Part shown: piece by piece, positions 11,043-25,693 of the stretch | Layout: every line of letters begins with the position of its first letter | How positions within the stretch are numbered: position 1 is the stretch's first letter | NCBI GenBank assembly: GCA_946811695.1 | Contig: OX328124.1 | Coordinates: 63,005,706-63,069,705, forward strand | Origin: Gonocerus acuteangulatus | Taxonomy: Eukaryota; Arthropoda; Insecta; Hemiptera; Coreidae | DNA length: 64,000 nt | Reading direction: 5' to 3' | Translations under genes and position numbers: made by a program | Notes under the pieces: model-generated | What the model was told of the DNA's origin: nothing | Seen by the model: only the letters and a program-made list of their open reading frames with translations | The model's database searches: none

Positions 11043-14000
11043 GGGCTCATTGACCATGGAGATAAGCAAAGTAGGGATCGTCTAGAATTTGGGATCGAAT
11101 ATAGTTTTATTCGACTAAAGATAGGTGAATAAAACTATATTTTTTAATGAAAAAATATAGTTTTATTAAACTATCATGACTGAACTGACAATCTCCAACT
11201 CGGTATAATAATTTTGAATAAAAAAAGATCAACTAGGTCTCGCAGTAATGGACTCTAGGAATCTTAGGAGGGTTGACTTTGCACAGTGATGAGCTCGTTA
11301 ACCCTTTGTTGCATAGTATAATTCAAGAGTAACACCTTCTTCGTTTAGGCAGGAAAGCCAGCTGTTGAGTGTTGGAGGTACTAATTCATGTTAGTCAGGA
11401 CCCACAACATGCATTGATGGAAGGGAGAAATAACCACTGCCTCCTGAATTTGAACTGAGTTGGTTATGATCATTTACATGGAGATTCCCTTCTTACATGA
11501 GTGCTGGTAAACAAGTGTATGTTTCTTTTGTTGGTGTTTTATCCTGTTATTTAAATTTACGCTTTCATAAAATTCTATTACTGAGTCTAGATATTTATGA
11601 AACCTATACATCAGTCAAGGTAAGTTTATTAGAAAGTATTATTCATTTATGGTTAATGTTATTCATGTAACTCTGATGTGACATCATGAAGTAAGGGTAA
11701 CAAGTTGCTCATCATAACATTTTCCAAACTGAGAAAGTATTTATATTATTTAAATATACAATCTTGTATTATTTTATTGCAAATTATTAATTATTGAGTT
11801 TTATTGATAAAAAACCTCTTATGGGGACAGATTAGAGACGATGAAAAAGGTGGAAATCAAGAACAGTCACCTCTCGACATTGTGAAATTGATTTTGTCAT
11901 ATGAAAGTGAGTTGAGGAAATTCTTTTCAGAAGATGAACATGATGGCTCCATCGACCCTTCGATTTCAGACAAAGTAATGTTTGGTCGGCTTTAGAGTGC
12001 CTCTTGAACAGTTGCTTTCGGGAGGCACATTTAATCAACATTGTACAAGTCCTACACCTTGTAACGATGTCAAGGTTATTCAAGAAGATAATACCTAATC
12101 TATCTTCCATTCTAAGAATACCAAAGGGAAAAAGAGACGAGCAAGGGTGATAATAAGAAAATGAAAACTTACGTCACCTATCTTCCTCCTAAACCAATGC
12201 AAATTTGAAGTGCACTAAATGTAAAATACATTTTTTTTTTCAAGGTAAAAATAAGTTTGTACTATATTTCACAATTAACACTACCTCATTTATTTTGTAT
12301 TTAAATTTAAAAAAAAAAAAAAAATCAATTCCGTGATATTTGTAATCTTTTAAACAATTTTCAAATCTATTATTAAAAAAAACAAAAACTTTTTCACTGA
12401 TGAAAGGCAAATACTTTCTTTCTAGATAAACTTTTAGTTAACAAGCTCCAAGAGTAGTGTTTACTTATGATCACATGACCGCCAGAAACGATCAATACCT
12501 CTCTAATCGTTTCTTTAACCAAAGCTGTTTGTCCTGGTCCAAACCAATTACAGACATTAAATTAAATCAACTTCCCTCAATAAGTAAAAATGTAATGAAA
12601 CAAAAAATCACTTGGATTTTTAACCCTTCCAGCGGAACATCTTTTTTTTTTTTTTCTATTAAGAGGAACATCCGTCTCTGAGACTATTATCTTGATTTCT
12701 AAATTGTCAACAGCCTATTAATTATTTTTAAGGCACTTACCATTAACTAATAATTGTTATGTAGTTTTGTTTGTTAAAGTAAAAATAAATCCCACAAAAG
12801 AAAAATATTTATTTATGAGCTTCATTAAAATTATAAAATGTATGTATAAGGAACTGACATTATTTCCACTAATACAATCTTTTTCTGTTTTGGGTTTTCT
12901 TTACATTTATTACATTAATTTCAGTCAAATTGACTAGCAACAAAAAAAAAAAAAATAATCACACAATCGACAAAGTGTAAAAATTATTTTTATTGAACAA
13001 AAACGAATCTAATATATTCAAAAGTTAGTTGAGGAACACCAGCCTTGCAAACGGATACACGAATCTCCCATGCGTTAGTCGGGACACCTGTCTACCAGAC
13101 GGCTACCCGGAACGTATGCTAGTAGGAACATCCGTCTTAGGTACGGAGTGTCATTGAGGAAAAGTTCTCTTACCGACTCGAGCGATGGATGTCGGCTCCC
13201 ACGCTGTCCATGGAGGGAAAGGTGTAAACAAAGCAAACTTCAAGCCACATCCACATTAACACTATACGATACATGTGGTTGCTTCTTTAAACTCTGCCCG
13301 CCTGGGAGACGGATGTTCCGTTGGAAGGTTTAAGAACATCATTTTTGATGCTAGAAATGTTCTAATTCATCTGAAAAGGGAACCAAGTTGTACCAACTTA
13401 AAACAAATTTTCCTAACTCTCTCTGCCCCTTGATATTGTTCTTACTTAACACACAAGGTATAACTAACATCATAAAGAAGTTCTGCTGGTTAAAAAAACC
13501 CGACCTTCTGAATCAGACAATCTATTTTTGCATCAAATTTCACCACTAAAACAATATTATTTTTATCAATATTTGTGAAATTTATTTCAATGTCATATGA
13601 AAGTGAGTTGAGGAAATTCTTTTCAGAAGATGAACTTCATGGCTCCATCGACCCTTCGATTTCTGACAAAGTACTGTTTGATCGGCTTTAGAGTGCATCT
13701 TGAACAGTCACTTTTGGAAGGAACATTAATCAACATTGTACAAGTCTTACACCTTGTGACAATGTCAAGTTTCTTCAATAAGGTAATACCTAATCTATCC
13801 TCCATTCTAAGAATACCAAGGGAAAAAAAAGAGAAAAAAAAAAGAGAGAGGCAAGCAAGAAAGATAATCTGCTACAGGTGATATAAGAAAATGAAAGCTT
13901 CAGACACCTATCTCCCTTCTGAATCAGACAATCTATTTTTGCATCTAATTTCACCCCTGAAACAATATTATTTTTCTCAAAATTTGTGAAAAAAAAAATC

Positions 14001-16604
14001 ATAAGGTAAACGGTTTTACATTCACAGACTCCAATGTTTTATAGTTTGAACATTCCTATCAAATTTGTGGCTGGGTGAAAATGGTGGATAAGCACCAACC
14101 ATCATTATATACTTTAGAAGTTTAGGAAAGAGTTAGCAGTATGAGCTTAGCAATATAACTAATAGAAACTAATAGGCTTGTATCAAATAATTATGACAAT
14201 GTCAAGTATTAAAAACTTAAAATGAACAGCTTAAGTAGTAAGATGGAAATTAGAATATAGGCTGTAATGTGAAATTAAGAGTAGAAATTATTTTATTGAG
14301 ATTTTGGATCAAATAAAAGACTATTTTAATCAATAATTCCATTGGAAACAAATTACTTGAATCCTTGAGTGCGATTCCCACAATGAGTAATGGCTTCTCT
14401 TTGGAAAAAAGAAAAGCATCAGCCATATCCTGGGTAGAATAGGATGGCAATCTGTAGATAGCCAAACCTGCTTTCTTCCCAATAAAATCCCCCCCAACGG
14501 AGGGCCATTACAGATAGACTACAAGGAAAGTAGCGAATACGGCTTAAAGTTCCTCACCGTAGTATACTTTTCATTTAATAAGCCGGCGGGAGCCTCATGT
14601 GATAACAAGATGGTTAGTAGCCAGACATACTACCACTGTGGAGATAATGATTCTCCTTACTATTAATATTTAGAAAATGTAGCAACAATTAGATAGCTCA
14701 ACAATAATGGTCATGTGCTCATTTCGTAAATTAAAAAAATAGCCTATCCCCCACCTTAGGTAAAATATGACCCTTTTATTTAAGGAAATGAAAAGAGTAG
14801 TATTTTCCTAGTGGAATTCAAATTAGAAATTAACTGAAGAAATGCTTCCACAAAGTACAGCCTACCCTTTTTCAAGAATACAATACTTAAAGAAAAAATT
14901 AAATTATTGAGTAAGAAGAAATATACCAAATCAATAGAAGTCATTGTCAAATTTCCAACAAACTTCCTTAACCCTTTCTTTGCTGACGAATGAAGCGACT
15001 CGCAGCGCCCGGTACACTCGATGCTTATCCGCTCTCCTCATCTCTACTTCATTAACGTTCAACTCTTTTGCCTCTCTCAGCATCCTCTTGTTATATATTT
15101 GGAATTATGAACCTATAATTTGAAACGTGTTTTACATTCCTAATATTATACTAAACTAGAATACATTTTCTATCATGGAAAAGAAAATGACTCAGATAAG
15201 AAATGATGATATAATTACTTCACTAATATCGTGTATAGTATATAATAATTTAAGGAGAATATTTATACCGACCGTACTAAACAAGATCCAATTTGTGACT
15301 GAAAGATATAAACAGCAAAAATTGGTAAGAGAGACGAATTTGAGTACTACCCTGTAAATAGACGGCGACGCGCTAGCTACAACCTCTAGCCATTGCTATA
15401 ACAATGTCGATTGCAGGACTTTGCATTATTTTATTTTTTTATAGATAATAATAACTTGCACAATGTTTAATTTCAATTAATATACGAAGAAAATCTGATA
15501 AGGTCTCACTGATTTTATAAGAGTTAATAGTACTAGGCCGGAGAAGCGACATACGGGGCTAACGGGATCACGAGTTAACTCGTGTGGAGCGTCAGGGGCA
15601 CTGACAGTGGAACACGAATTAACTCCTGTGGAGCGTCTGGGGCCCTGCAAGTCGAAGCAACGAAAGGGTTAAAGAGAGAGAGAGAGAGAGAGAGAGAAAA
15701 ACTGAAGCATTGAATTCTTACTTGAATGTTGGTAGTGCTGCTTTAGTTTCTTTAACATATGCAAGATAAAGCTTCCACAATTTAATGTTGAGAACTTTGA
15801 TAAGACACCTTTGAAAAAGCTGAAAGATAAATCAAATAAAGGTTGTTTTTATCTTAAATATTAAAAACACAATTGTATTAGAATATATTTATTTAAAAAT
15901 ATATGTATATATTTACAGACATATATAAACAAACTTAAATTATCTGTTTTGTGACAAAAAATTAAATCAACTATGTAATTGCATCTGGTTGAACAAAAGG
16001 TGAAGCAAACAAATAATTAATAGTGGTTTATTGGCAATCATAATGAAATACAGAGTAATGAATTATGAATAATATTTCCGTTTTAGTTCTTAACAACAAG
16101 AGGTTTTGATTAATATAATTATTATCTTCAACAGCATAAGTGTTATTAATTAGATAAAGGGAGTTCATGAAATAAATTAATATAAAACAAAATTGAGAAA
16201 TATTAGGAATAAATAAAACATTGTATAAACACTTGTATTTATTTGTATACATGATTGTAAATCATCTTGCAAAAATATAATTAAATAACAGCCCATAAAC
16301 AATGTTATGATAAAAGTTAAAATAAAGAAAATAAAACCATCAAATATTTTTATATTTAACACACAAAAATTTCATTCAATTTTTTCTTAAAAAGGAAATA
16401 AATAATCACTGAATTTAAAACAATTTTTATTGATGTAAAATTGTTGTATAAGTTTATATTTTATTTTATGAATAAATAAAGTATTTAAAAATTAACTAAA
16501 AAAAATAAATAAATAAAAAATTACTAAAAGATGAAATAAGAGGATAAATGAAGCAAATTCAGTATATTTGTTTATTCTTAACGGTGAAAAAAATAATATG
16601 GAAT

Positions 16605-16653
<49 letters not shown>

Positions 16654-19600
16654 GTTTATGTACTCTTAATTTTAATAAGAACATTATCAAAAGAGAAATA
16701 GTACGTTTGTTGGTTATCTTTGTTTTCAAAACATCAATTTAAAGAGGCACCTTTTGACATATCGCCCTTACAAATGCAAAGTATCGAATGAGAAAATCTC
16801 CACTTTTAAGAGTGAAAAAACTGTTATTCATTACATTGCTTTTGGACACTCAAATAGTTGGCAGATTCGACCTTTTGACAGTGGTTACTTTCCCTTTTCA
16901 CTGAGTGAACTTAGATTCGGAAGTTTGCCGTAGATCAGTCCAACAGCAATTAGCAAAGATTGAAAATTAAAATTTGCATTTGTATTGACGATATCAACTG
17001 TAAAATTTTATAGCGAAATGTGTTATATGTTAATGTAAAATAATAAAGCAATAACCAAGGCAACCACGGCGATTGTCTTGTCAATTTTGATGAAATATTT
17101 TTGCTAGCTTCGGAACAATCGGATAATCTGGTAAAATTGTCTAATCTTTATTTTATATAATCCAATGAAGGTCATATTTTTCGCTACACCGCTGTTGAAA
17201 AAATGAGTAGGGGATTGTAATGAAATGAAAAAAAAAATCATCTTTATCTGACATTATATTAAAATGTTTCTTATTAAAAACCTTTAATGATTCGATCTTA
17301 ATTCCTATGTTTCAGAAGTTGACTTTTCAAGTTGAAACTAAAACTTAGTATTTTCTGATCTACCCTCAGAAGCCTCAACCAAAAGACCATATTTAGTCTA
17401 ACAGCAAATTAACTCTTCTACTAGGCCTCAACAAATAGGGATTAATTTTAATGTAACTCAGATTATACTTTGAAAAAAAAAAAAAAAAAAAAAAAAAACA
17501 AGAGTAGTTTAATATTTAAAATTCAAGTATTTCATGCAACAAAAAATATGTTTTTTCCATAAGCTAAAAGTCCGACTCGCAGGAAACTGCGTCATCTTAG
17601 CGCTGTTTCGTTCACATACCTATTGTGATTAGTAAAGGAATAGAAGCAGTTATTGGTAGGTTTTGATCTTTCATGAAAATTATAAAATCAAATGAAAGAA
17701 GGAAGATTTAAGGCACCACAACAGGAAACTGAGAGTATCCTAAGCGGAAATTGCTCCATCCTCTGTTACAATGTTCGCTCTTGGAAACACTAACACTGTT
17801 TTACATTTTCTTACCTTGTTTTACTAAAATACTCATTTAACTGTTAAATGCAATTAAAAAAACAACACCAATTAAAACATTAGGTAAACAGATACAAAAA
17901 CCCGTTCAAAAGAGCAAAACTAACAATTTCAATGTTTCAAGCACATCATCTACTACAAGGTGAATAGTCAGCTTCCAATTACCACGATTTCCCAACCGCT
18001 GTTTAGATATTTTAGAAAATATACGAAAATCCCAAAACTTTTCATTCCTGTTAATGAAATATTTTATTTCTAGTACTGCCTTAACTCTAAAGGGAACCAA
18101 TAATTAACTATCTTAGATTAGATGAATTTCAAACATTTGGAACAAGTTTCAACTGAACGGTTACAGATATCGCTTTGAAAATGGTGTCATTCGTTTTTTT
18201 ATGTTACGGAACCTATAAAACGAGTACCTGCAAGCATAAGAATTAGAAAACTTAAGCGTTCCATTGGATTTTGGTGGTTAACGAACTTGTCGAACGAAAA
18301 AACATTTTCATTGCTACATTTAAGAATCACGTCTAAAAAAAGCAGTGGTTTCGGAATGAAGTAGAAAGAGAAATATAGGGAAGAAAAATAAGTAAACTTT
18401 GTTTTAAATGGTTATTGTTGGTTTACTGCTACCGCAATTGTAGTAAATAAATAATTTCAAGTGATACACGTCGTCGTTCATGTAAGATGAAAATGATGAT
18501 TAGTAACGAGTACCTAAGTAAAAAAAAAAAAAAATAAAAAAAAAATACTGGTGCGTACGGCCGCTCTAGGAAAGGGAGTTTTGTCCGCCTGTGGAGGCAG
18601 TAGGCAGCTAGCGCACGTCGCATCAAAAAGGTTAAAATATGAGAACAATTATGTTGTTACTAAACAGGTAAGTGAACAATAGTTGTATATCTAGAACTTA
18701 GTTCTAGAAAACTTCAACTTAGTTCTTTTTCTGCCTCCCGGCCACTTTCATTGGTATGTAGCACCTTATTTATTGTTAAAAAATAATTAATATTATTATT
18801 ACTGTCTATTCACTTATACATACCTCATTTAAATTTTATTTTTATTTATGCTTCTATTGATTTTCTAGAACTAAGTTCTAGATATACAACTATTGTTCAC
18901 TTACCTGTTTAGTAACAACATAATTGAAGGGCTCAGTGCCAAAGGTGACTAACCCAAAATTAGAAATAGCTAAGAAAATTGGAGTTAAAGTTCAGAAGAA
19001 TGTGAAAAAAATTAGTGTTGGCGACAGAAATTATTTTAATTGGACCAAGTAAAACCATTTCTGCAACCAACATTAATTTTTTTCACATTCTTCTTAACTT
19101 TAAATCCAATTTTCTAAGTTATTTCTAATTGTGGGTTAGTCACCTTTGGCACTGAGCCCTTCAATTGTTCTCATAATTTAACAACAAATTGTTCTTAAAA
19201 AAAGTTGATTTGTATGTATAGATCTATCATTTATCTTACTGGTAAACCTTTTATTCTGTTCATTAATTCTGTATTTTCTTTGTTTTATCATTTTAGATGA
19301 CGAATGCTACCAAAGAATAGCCGAAACGTCCTTAATACAGATTTTTTACAAAAATTGTATTGATGTTTTCTTAGCCGAATGCTAACTAATCCCTGATTGC
19401 ATATATATACATTTTTGTACTTTATTTTTTTTATAAAATTTAGAGAGCGAGGTGGTTAGCTCAGTGGTAGGGCACTCGACTAATGAACTGGAGGACCCAG
19501 GTTCAAAGTCCAAGCGTGCAATAAAGATTTTATCTTCTAATGTTGTCGATCGTCTCTATGCTCACCCAGCCTTTAATTAATTAATTGATGGGTACCTGAA

Positions 19601-19723
19601 AAGAGAAAAATCAGGCGGCCGGAGCATAGTACTGACTACACTATCTCCCTTGTACGGTCAAGAATCAGATACCTATACAGTATCTGCCCTTCTGGGCCCT
19701 TGTGGCCTGTTATGTTACTGATT

Positions 19724-19802
<79 letters not shown>

Positions 19803-22657
19803 CACAGGGTGTCCCCAAAATAAATGGCAAAACTTTGGGAATCGATACAGGATGAAAAAAAGTCCTTTGGCATTTTTCTCGTTTTTGCTTTGTTTCCGAG
19901 AAAAACACAAAAAACTAAAACACAATTGTGAATAGGCAATCTTTCATAATATCTACATAAAAATCATTAAAAGTACATGTTATATCTTCCACCCTCTCCA
20001 CTTACCCTCCCACCCCACCCCTAACTCTTTTAATCCCCCCCCTCACCCCAAAGAAATAGGAGTGAGTAGACCTGTAATGAAATAAAAGGTCTCCATTTTT
20101 TGCGACCCCTGGACTTAACGCAGAGTCTTTCCATGCATTCCTCGATAATACAAACTGTCCTTGTTTGTGGAGGAAGTCCTTTTGGCATGAAGATTGGGAA
20201 GCTGGTTTCAAATTGACAGTTGTCCAGCCCACTTTGGGAGAGCCATACGAAATTAGTTGGACACTATCCTTGGCACACTTGGATTTCTTCGCAATGGGGA
20301 CACATTAAATATTTGGTCTACAGGGAGCCCATTGGCTGAGGGGAGCACATCATCCGCCACATCAGATGGGCCTGGTAATAGATTACAGTAGAGCAATGCT
20401 CAAATGCCATCCAGTCAGTCAATATGCAATGTGATGCCTGTAGTGCTGCAAAACTTTGAACAATTTTTAAATATATTATTAGGAATTATATGAAGAAGAA
20501 ATTGTTATTTTGTAATTATGTATGTGGCCAGTGTTAAATTTAAAATTTTTTAAGAATGTAAAATTTATTTTTATTAAGAATTGAAAGTTTTTTTGGTTTT
20601 GTGTTTTATAACATTCCTCCGAAGAAAAGTAGCTATTCTAAATTATGTTCAACATGCAGCTTTACATGCCGTAAATTAATTTTTTCGACCAAGAGGATTT
20701 TTTGTAGGTATGTTTCGGGGGGGGGGGGGATAAAACAAGTACATTTAATGATCTTTATTTAGGCATTACGAAAGAATGCATATTCACAAATGTGTTTTAG
20801 TTTGCTGCATTTTTCTCGGAAACAAAGCAAAAACGAGAAAAATGCCAAAGGACTTTTTTTCTTTATTTTTTCATCCTGCACCGATTCCTGAAGTTTTGCC
20901 ATTTATTTTGGGCACACCCTGTATAATTACCACTACTTGATTAAACAAAATGTTGGTACTGAATACACACTCAGAAAAGATGTCGCCAGAGCTCTGTCAG
21001 GCAGAGAACTTTCTTTCTATATTTATTATTATGTATTAGAATCATTACAAATGAAGCCAATTGTGTTTATAGTACACATTTTTTCCAGTAGTCTGACATC
21101 TATATTCAGACAAGAAAGTGGTGTGATTTAAAAATCTACAAATGGCAAGCTCCTTCTCAACAAGCTTTCAGAAGCCTTTGACCAGATAATTATTTTTTGA
21201 CTCAAGAAGAACTGCTCATGATGTTCTGTGGACATACTCATAGACGGTCCATTTGTTCAGGAATGAAATTTGTCTTTCATGTGATTTCTAAGCAATATAG
21301 CTGCTTGCAAGACAAAAAAATCTAATATAAATGCATATTGACATATGAAAACCACCCGTAAATAATAAAAAAAAAAACACACTTTTCAGTCAAGAACCTT
21401 TAATTGGTGTTTTATAAAAATGTAATAGTTTTTAAATAATGTTTCTTCTCGAAGTGTAATTTTCATGTGACAATAGGCACTGCTGATAAGCATTTTTGTT
21501 CTGAAAACAGCTATGACAACAAAATTAATTATATCATAATTATTATTAAATTAAAAAAAAACTGAGTCCCATAACGACTACTGGGGCAGATAATTTTGAG
21601 CTAGACAGTATACATTAAGATATTGCTGGGTAGACTAAAACCTGGGTTTGGACATGGAGAGTCACGAATATGTCCCATGACAGCCAAGATCCTGGAACAC
21701 CAGTGTCACTTTCAAAGGCTCATGGTTAATAATAACTTTCATTTTACCTAAAAGTACTAATGCGCTTGCTAAATTTTTTTTTTAAAGTTCTTTTACATAA
21801 AGAAATCTGATAAAACCCTCCAAATAAACCTGTGAGTTGCCCTCCACAATTCTAATGATTAAACAAATAAAAATGTATTTTTCCTTATGATGTATTAAGT
21901 TGGAAGGTGGTTCGAGTTTAATAAAAATTTTGATTTTTTTTCAGGAGATATCCTCCTCATGTTTTAATCATTTCAAATAATAATGCTACGTTTCTATCAT
22001 TTGATTAATGTTGGAAAATTTTTGAAATAGCATTTAAATGGAATTCTATTTGACTAAAACTTTATTAATATTATATGATGACACATGGAAGACTATCAAT
22101 TTATTTAATTTTTAACATCCATTATAATGAACTCAGAATAAAACTATCAATTTGACATCTTGCATTTGCTTATAATAAATAATAGAGTAAAAAATACTTA
22201 ATGTGATTTATGAAAATTAGCTCAGTTGACTTGTACAAATAATACAAAACAGAAATCCTTTCATGCAATGATCAATAAAAAGAATTATAGCCATAAACCC
22301 ATCAAAAGAATAAAATAAAATATTATTAAGATTTTAGTAAAATATGACACAAAATTCAATTTCTATGTAGACTTTTACTGCATTTTGTTCTGATGCTGAA
22401 CAAAGGTTCAAAATGTACCATATTAATAAAAATGTTTAAAAGTAGAGAACTCCTGAATAAATACAAAATGTCCAATAATATTAAAAATGGATTTTATAAT
22501 ATTTAATGGGGTCTCCCGTGGTCTAGTGGATTCATAAGCGGGAGATGGTGGGTTCGATCCCCACCGGCGCCAGATATTTTCTCATCTCAGGGCTCGCTAA
22601 AAAAATTCCTGGCTGCACCCTGGATGTCGGCGCTAATAGCCATGATTTGTTGGTGCC

Positions 22658-22701
<44 letters not shown>

Positions 22702-23243
22702 TAATGGCAGAATTAATTAGTAGTAAACTAATTTACTGAATAGTTACTTCTTCAATGAAAAAAAAAAAAAAAAAAAAAAAAAAAACGACTTACCTTGCAT
22801 TATCTTTTAAGATTTTCTCACTGAATTATACTATGATGAGATTGGTGAAGTTCGAAGATAAGTGTAACTTCTCTTCATTTATTAATATGTTCTTACATAT
22901 TCATTTAATACTGGAGGTAACTTATGCTTGATGAGTGTAGATGAGTAATTTAAATTAAATTAAATTAGTAAAGAAGTCGACTCATGTGAAAGCCACAATT
23001 ATTATTTCTTTATATTGTTGTTTTAAAAAAATTAAGCAACGTTTTTTTTAAAAAAAAAATCAGATAGTTTAAAATTAATTGCTGAATATTGATTTATAAA
23101 TATTTATAGGTATACACCATTGATAAATGCCCTTTCGTAATTTGCTCTTGGAACTTCTTTTAAGGAAATTTAATAATCTTTTAAAAGATAACTCTATTTT
23201 TAATAATATTCTAAAAAGTACTCAAAAGGCACAAAACTGCTCA

Positions 23244-23302
<59 letters not shown>

Positions 23303-25627
23303 CGTGTCTGTCTGTTTGTTCCTTATACAAATCTACACCGTTTGACCGATTTTTACCAAACTTGGCACACAGGTACGTCTTGATACGGGAAATCTCCTAG
23401 GATAGGCCGATTTTGATATTTTTTTTCTTCTTTTTATGTGCTCTACTAACACTGCCTTACGCAAAAATATCTCGTTAGAATTTTTTAAAAAAGCATCTTA
23501 CAGTCTAAAAAAATGTAAGTATATTGAACAACGGCCCTCTCAGCGCCATTCATTGAAGAACCATCACTCACATTTTACAATTAGCATAAGCTTTTAACCA
23601 ATCGCTGAAATAACACATTAGGGATTTCACAGGTTGTGTATGAATTTCATGAACCAGTAAGTCCTCGAGACCTTCCCAGAATAGAGGATAGAATAATTGC
23701 CATTACCCAAGAAGATTGGACCAAGCTAACGGGAGTCTCGAGGATGACGGTCTGCCGGATCCTTCGGGAAGAACATCTCCCTTCAGATAACAGCAAGTTT
23801 AGGAGTTGAGGCCCAGGGATCAGGAGCAGGGAGCATTGCTTTGCAGGAGGGTGCTGGACATGTTGGAACGTCCTCCACACTTCCTGCAGCGGGTATTGTG
23901 GACTGACGAAAGTTCGTTTTCCAGCGTCATCGCCCACAGCAGGCAAAATGAACAAAAATAACATGGGCATTTGATAGAATTATGAGAAATTCTCGCCAGG
24001 TCCTTATCAGAGGAATTTGAAAGGAAGGTTGGCAGATTGCCTCAGGAATGAAGTCTGAAATATAGAAGCTGGAGAGCAGGCCCAATTGCTGCGGTCGCTA
24101 AAGTGATAATCTTACAACTTTTTTTTTTTTTTTTAGGAAGACAGTTTTTTTTGTGTCCAAGGGTGAGGGCAATTATTCTATCCTCTATTCTGGGAAGGTC
24201 TCGAGGACTTACTGGTTCATGAAATTCATACATGACCTGTGAAATCCCTAATGAGTAATTTCAGCGATTGGTTGAAAGCTTATGACAAAGAGCTCTTGAT
24301 AAGCTTTGAGAATAACCAGGCATTCCTGTCAATTGTAAAATGTGAGTTATGGTTCTTCAATGAATGGCGCTGAGAGGGCCGTTCTTCAATATACTTATAT
24401 TTTTTTAGACTGGAAGATGCTTTTTTTAAAAATTCAAACGAGATATTTTTGTGTAAGGCAGTGTTATTAGAACACGTAAAATGAAAAAAAAAATATCAAA
24501 ATCGGCCACCATTTGTCGATTGGAATGGAATGGCCTACATATACGATGCTAATGGTCATTTAGACCATAAGAAGTCATTTCTGACCTATGGCTTCATTCC
24601 TTTTTCGTTCATACAATGCTGCATTAAATTTAGATGCTTCTCTTAAGCTACTGACAAATTAATGTTTGAAACTTTTAAGTTATCTGTTTTTAGTACAGTA
24701 CTCCTGATGGATAGTTTTATTTAAAAAAAAACCCCTACCTACATAACAACAAAACTAGTTTAACATGACAAAAAACAACAACAACAAACAAAACATTAAA
24801 CCTGAGTTCAATATTATTATCAAAATTACCAAACAAAGTTCATATTTTGAACAAAGGTTAAGTGGAAAGTAACTTACTAATCGAAAATGTTATAACTCTC
24901 AACTAGCGAGTTTGAACCTATAAAATTGATATAACTCATTCTTTTTCTTTTTCACAAAAACCCTTCTAAGATAAAACAGCATATTACTCTAAGAAAACCA
25001 TGCTGATTTTTATGCTTACTCTTTTTATTTATAAAAAAAAAAAAACTTTTTACACACGACAAAAACAAATTCGCAATACTGTAATATTTTAAAGGTCTGT
25101 ACCACATTTATGAGATTAATTTAAAATCGTGTCCCTTCTCAACTGAAGATTTTTATAATATTTAATTAGATTCTGCTGAATATAGTTTTGAACAATTACG
25201 AAGGGATCCGTCTAAAAAATAAGGCGACTAAATAAAATCTGGTAGTTTAGAAATGGTTCTCTAATAATTTTACTAACTACCTCAACCAGACTATATTTCT
25301 ATCTTCATAGGAGCAGGTACAATAACATGAACTACCCATCTTAAAAAGGATATTTTACAATTAATCAAATCAGTCCCGTAACAAACCACAAGGGGTCAGA
25401 GGGACGTCATAGAAAATAAGAAAATTTATAAAAGGTGACGCGAAAGAAACTACTTAAAAATTATTACAATTTAACAAATTAGTTAGGTTTCTTTTAGCGT
25501 GTTTCCTACTTACTTCAAGACAGGATGATCCTGTCTTATGAGATCGACTCAATGAAGCAATCTCGAGATGTAGACGAGAAATTCAAACATTTCACAATCC
25601 ATCGGTTACAAAAAAAGGTTGCTCAAA

Positions 25628-25693
<66 letters not shown>

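Noticed and set aside
19447..19729. Possible tRNA gene from the box A and box B motifs
   Set aside because: The cloverleaf is not maintained, a body of about 200 bp follows, and a second copy with target duplications exists. It is a SINE.
19636..19939. Several ORFs with long Tyr-Ile repeats on both strands
   Set aside because: They are only translations of (TA)n arrays. The same pattern appears at every array in the window.
20002..20232. A Gly/Arg-rich minus-strand ORF
   Set aside because: It lies within the 1.1-kb TIR element, starts in low-complexity sequence and has no domain.
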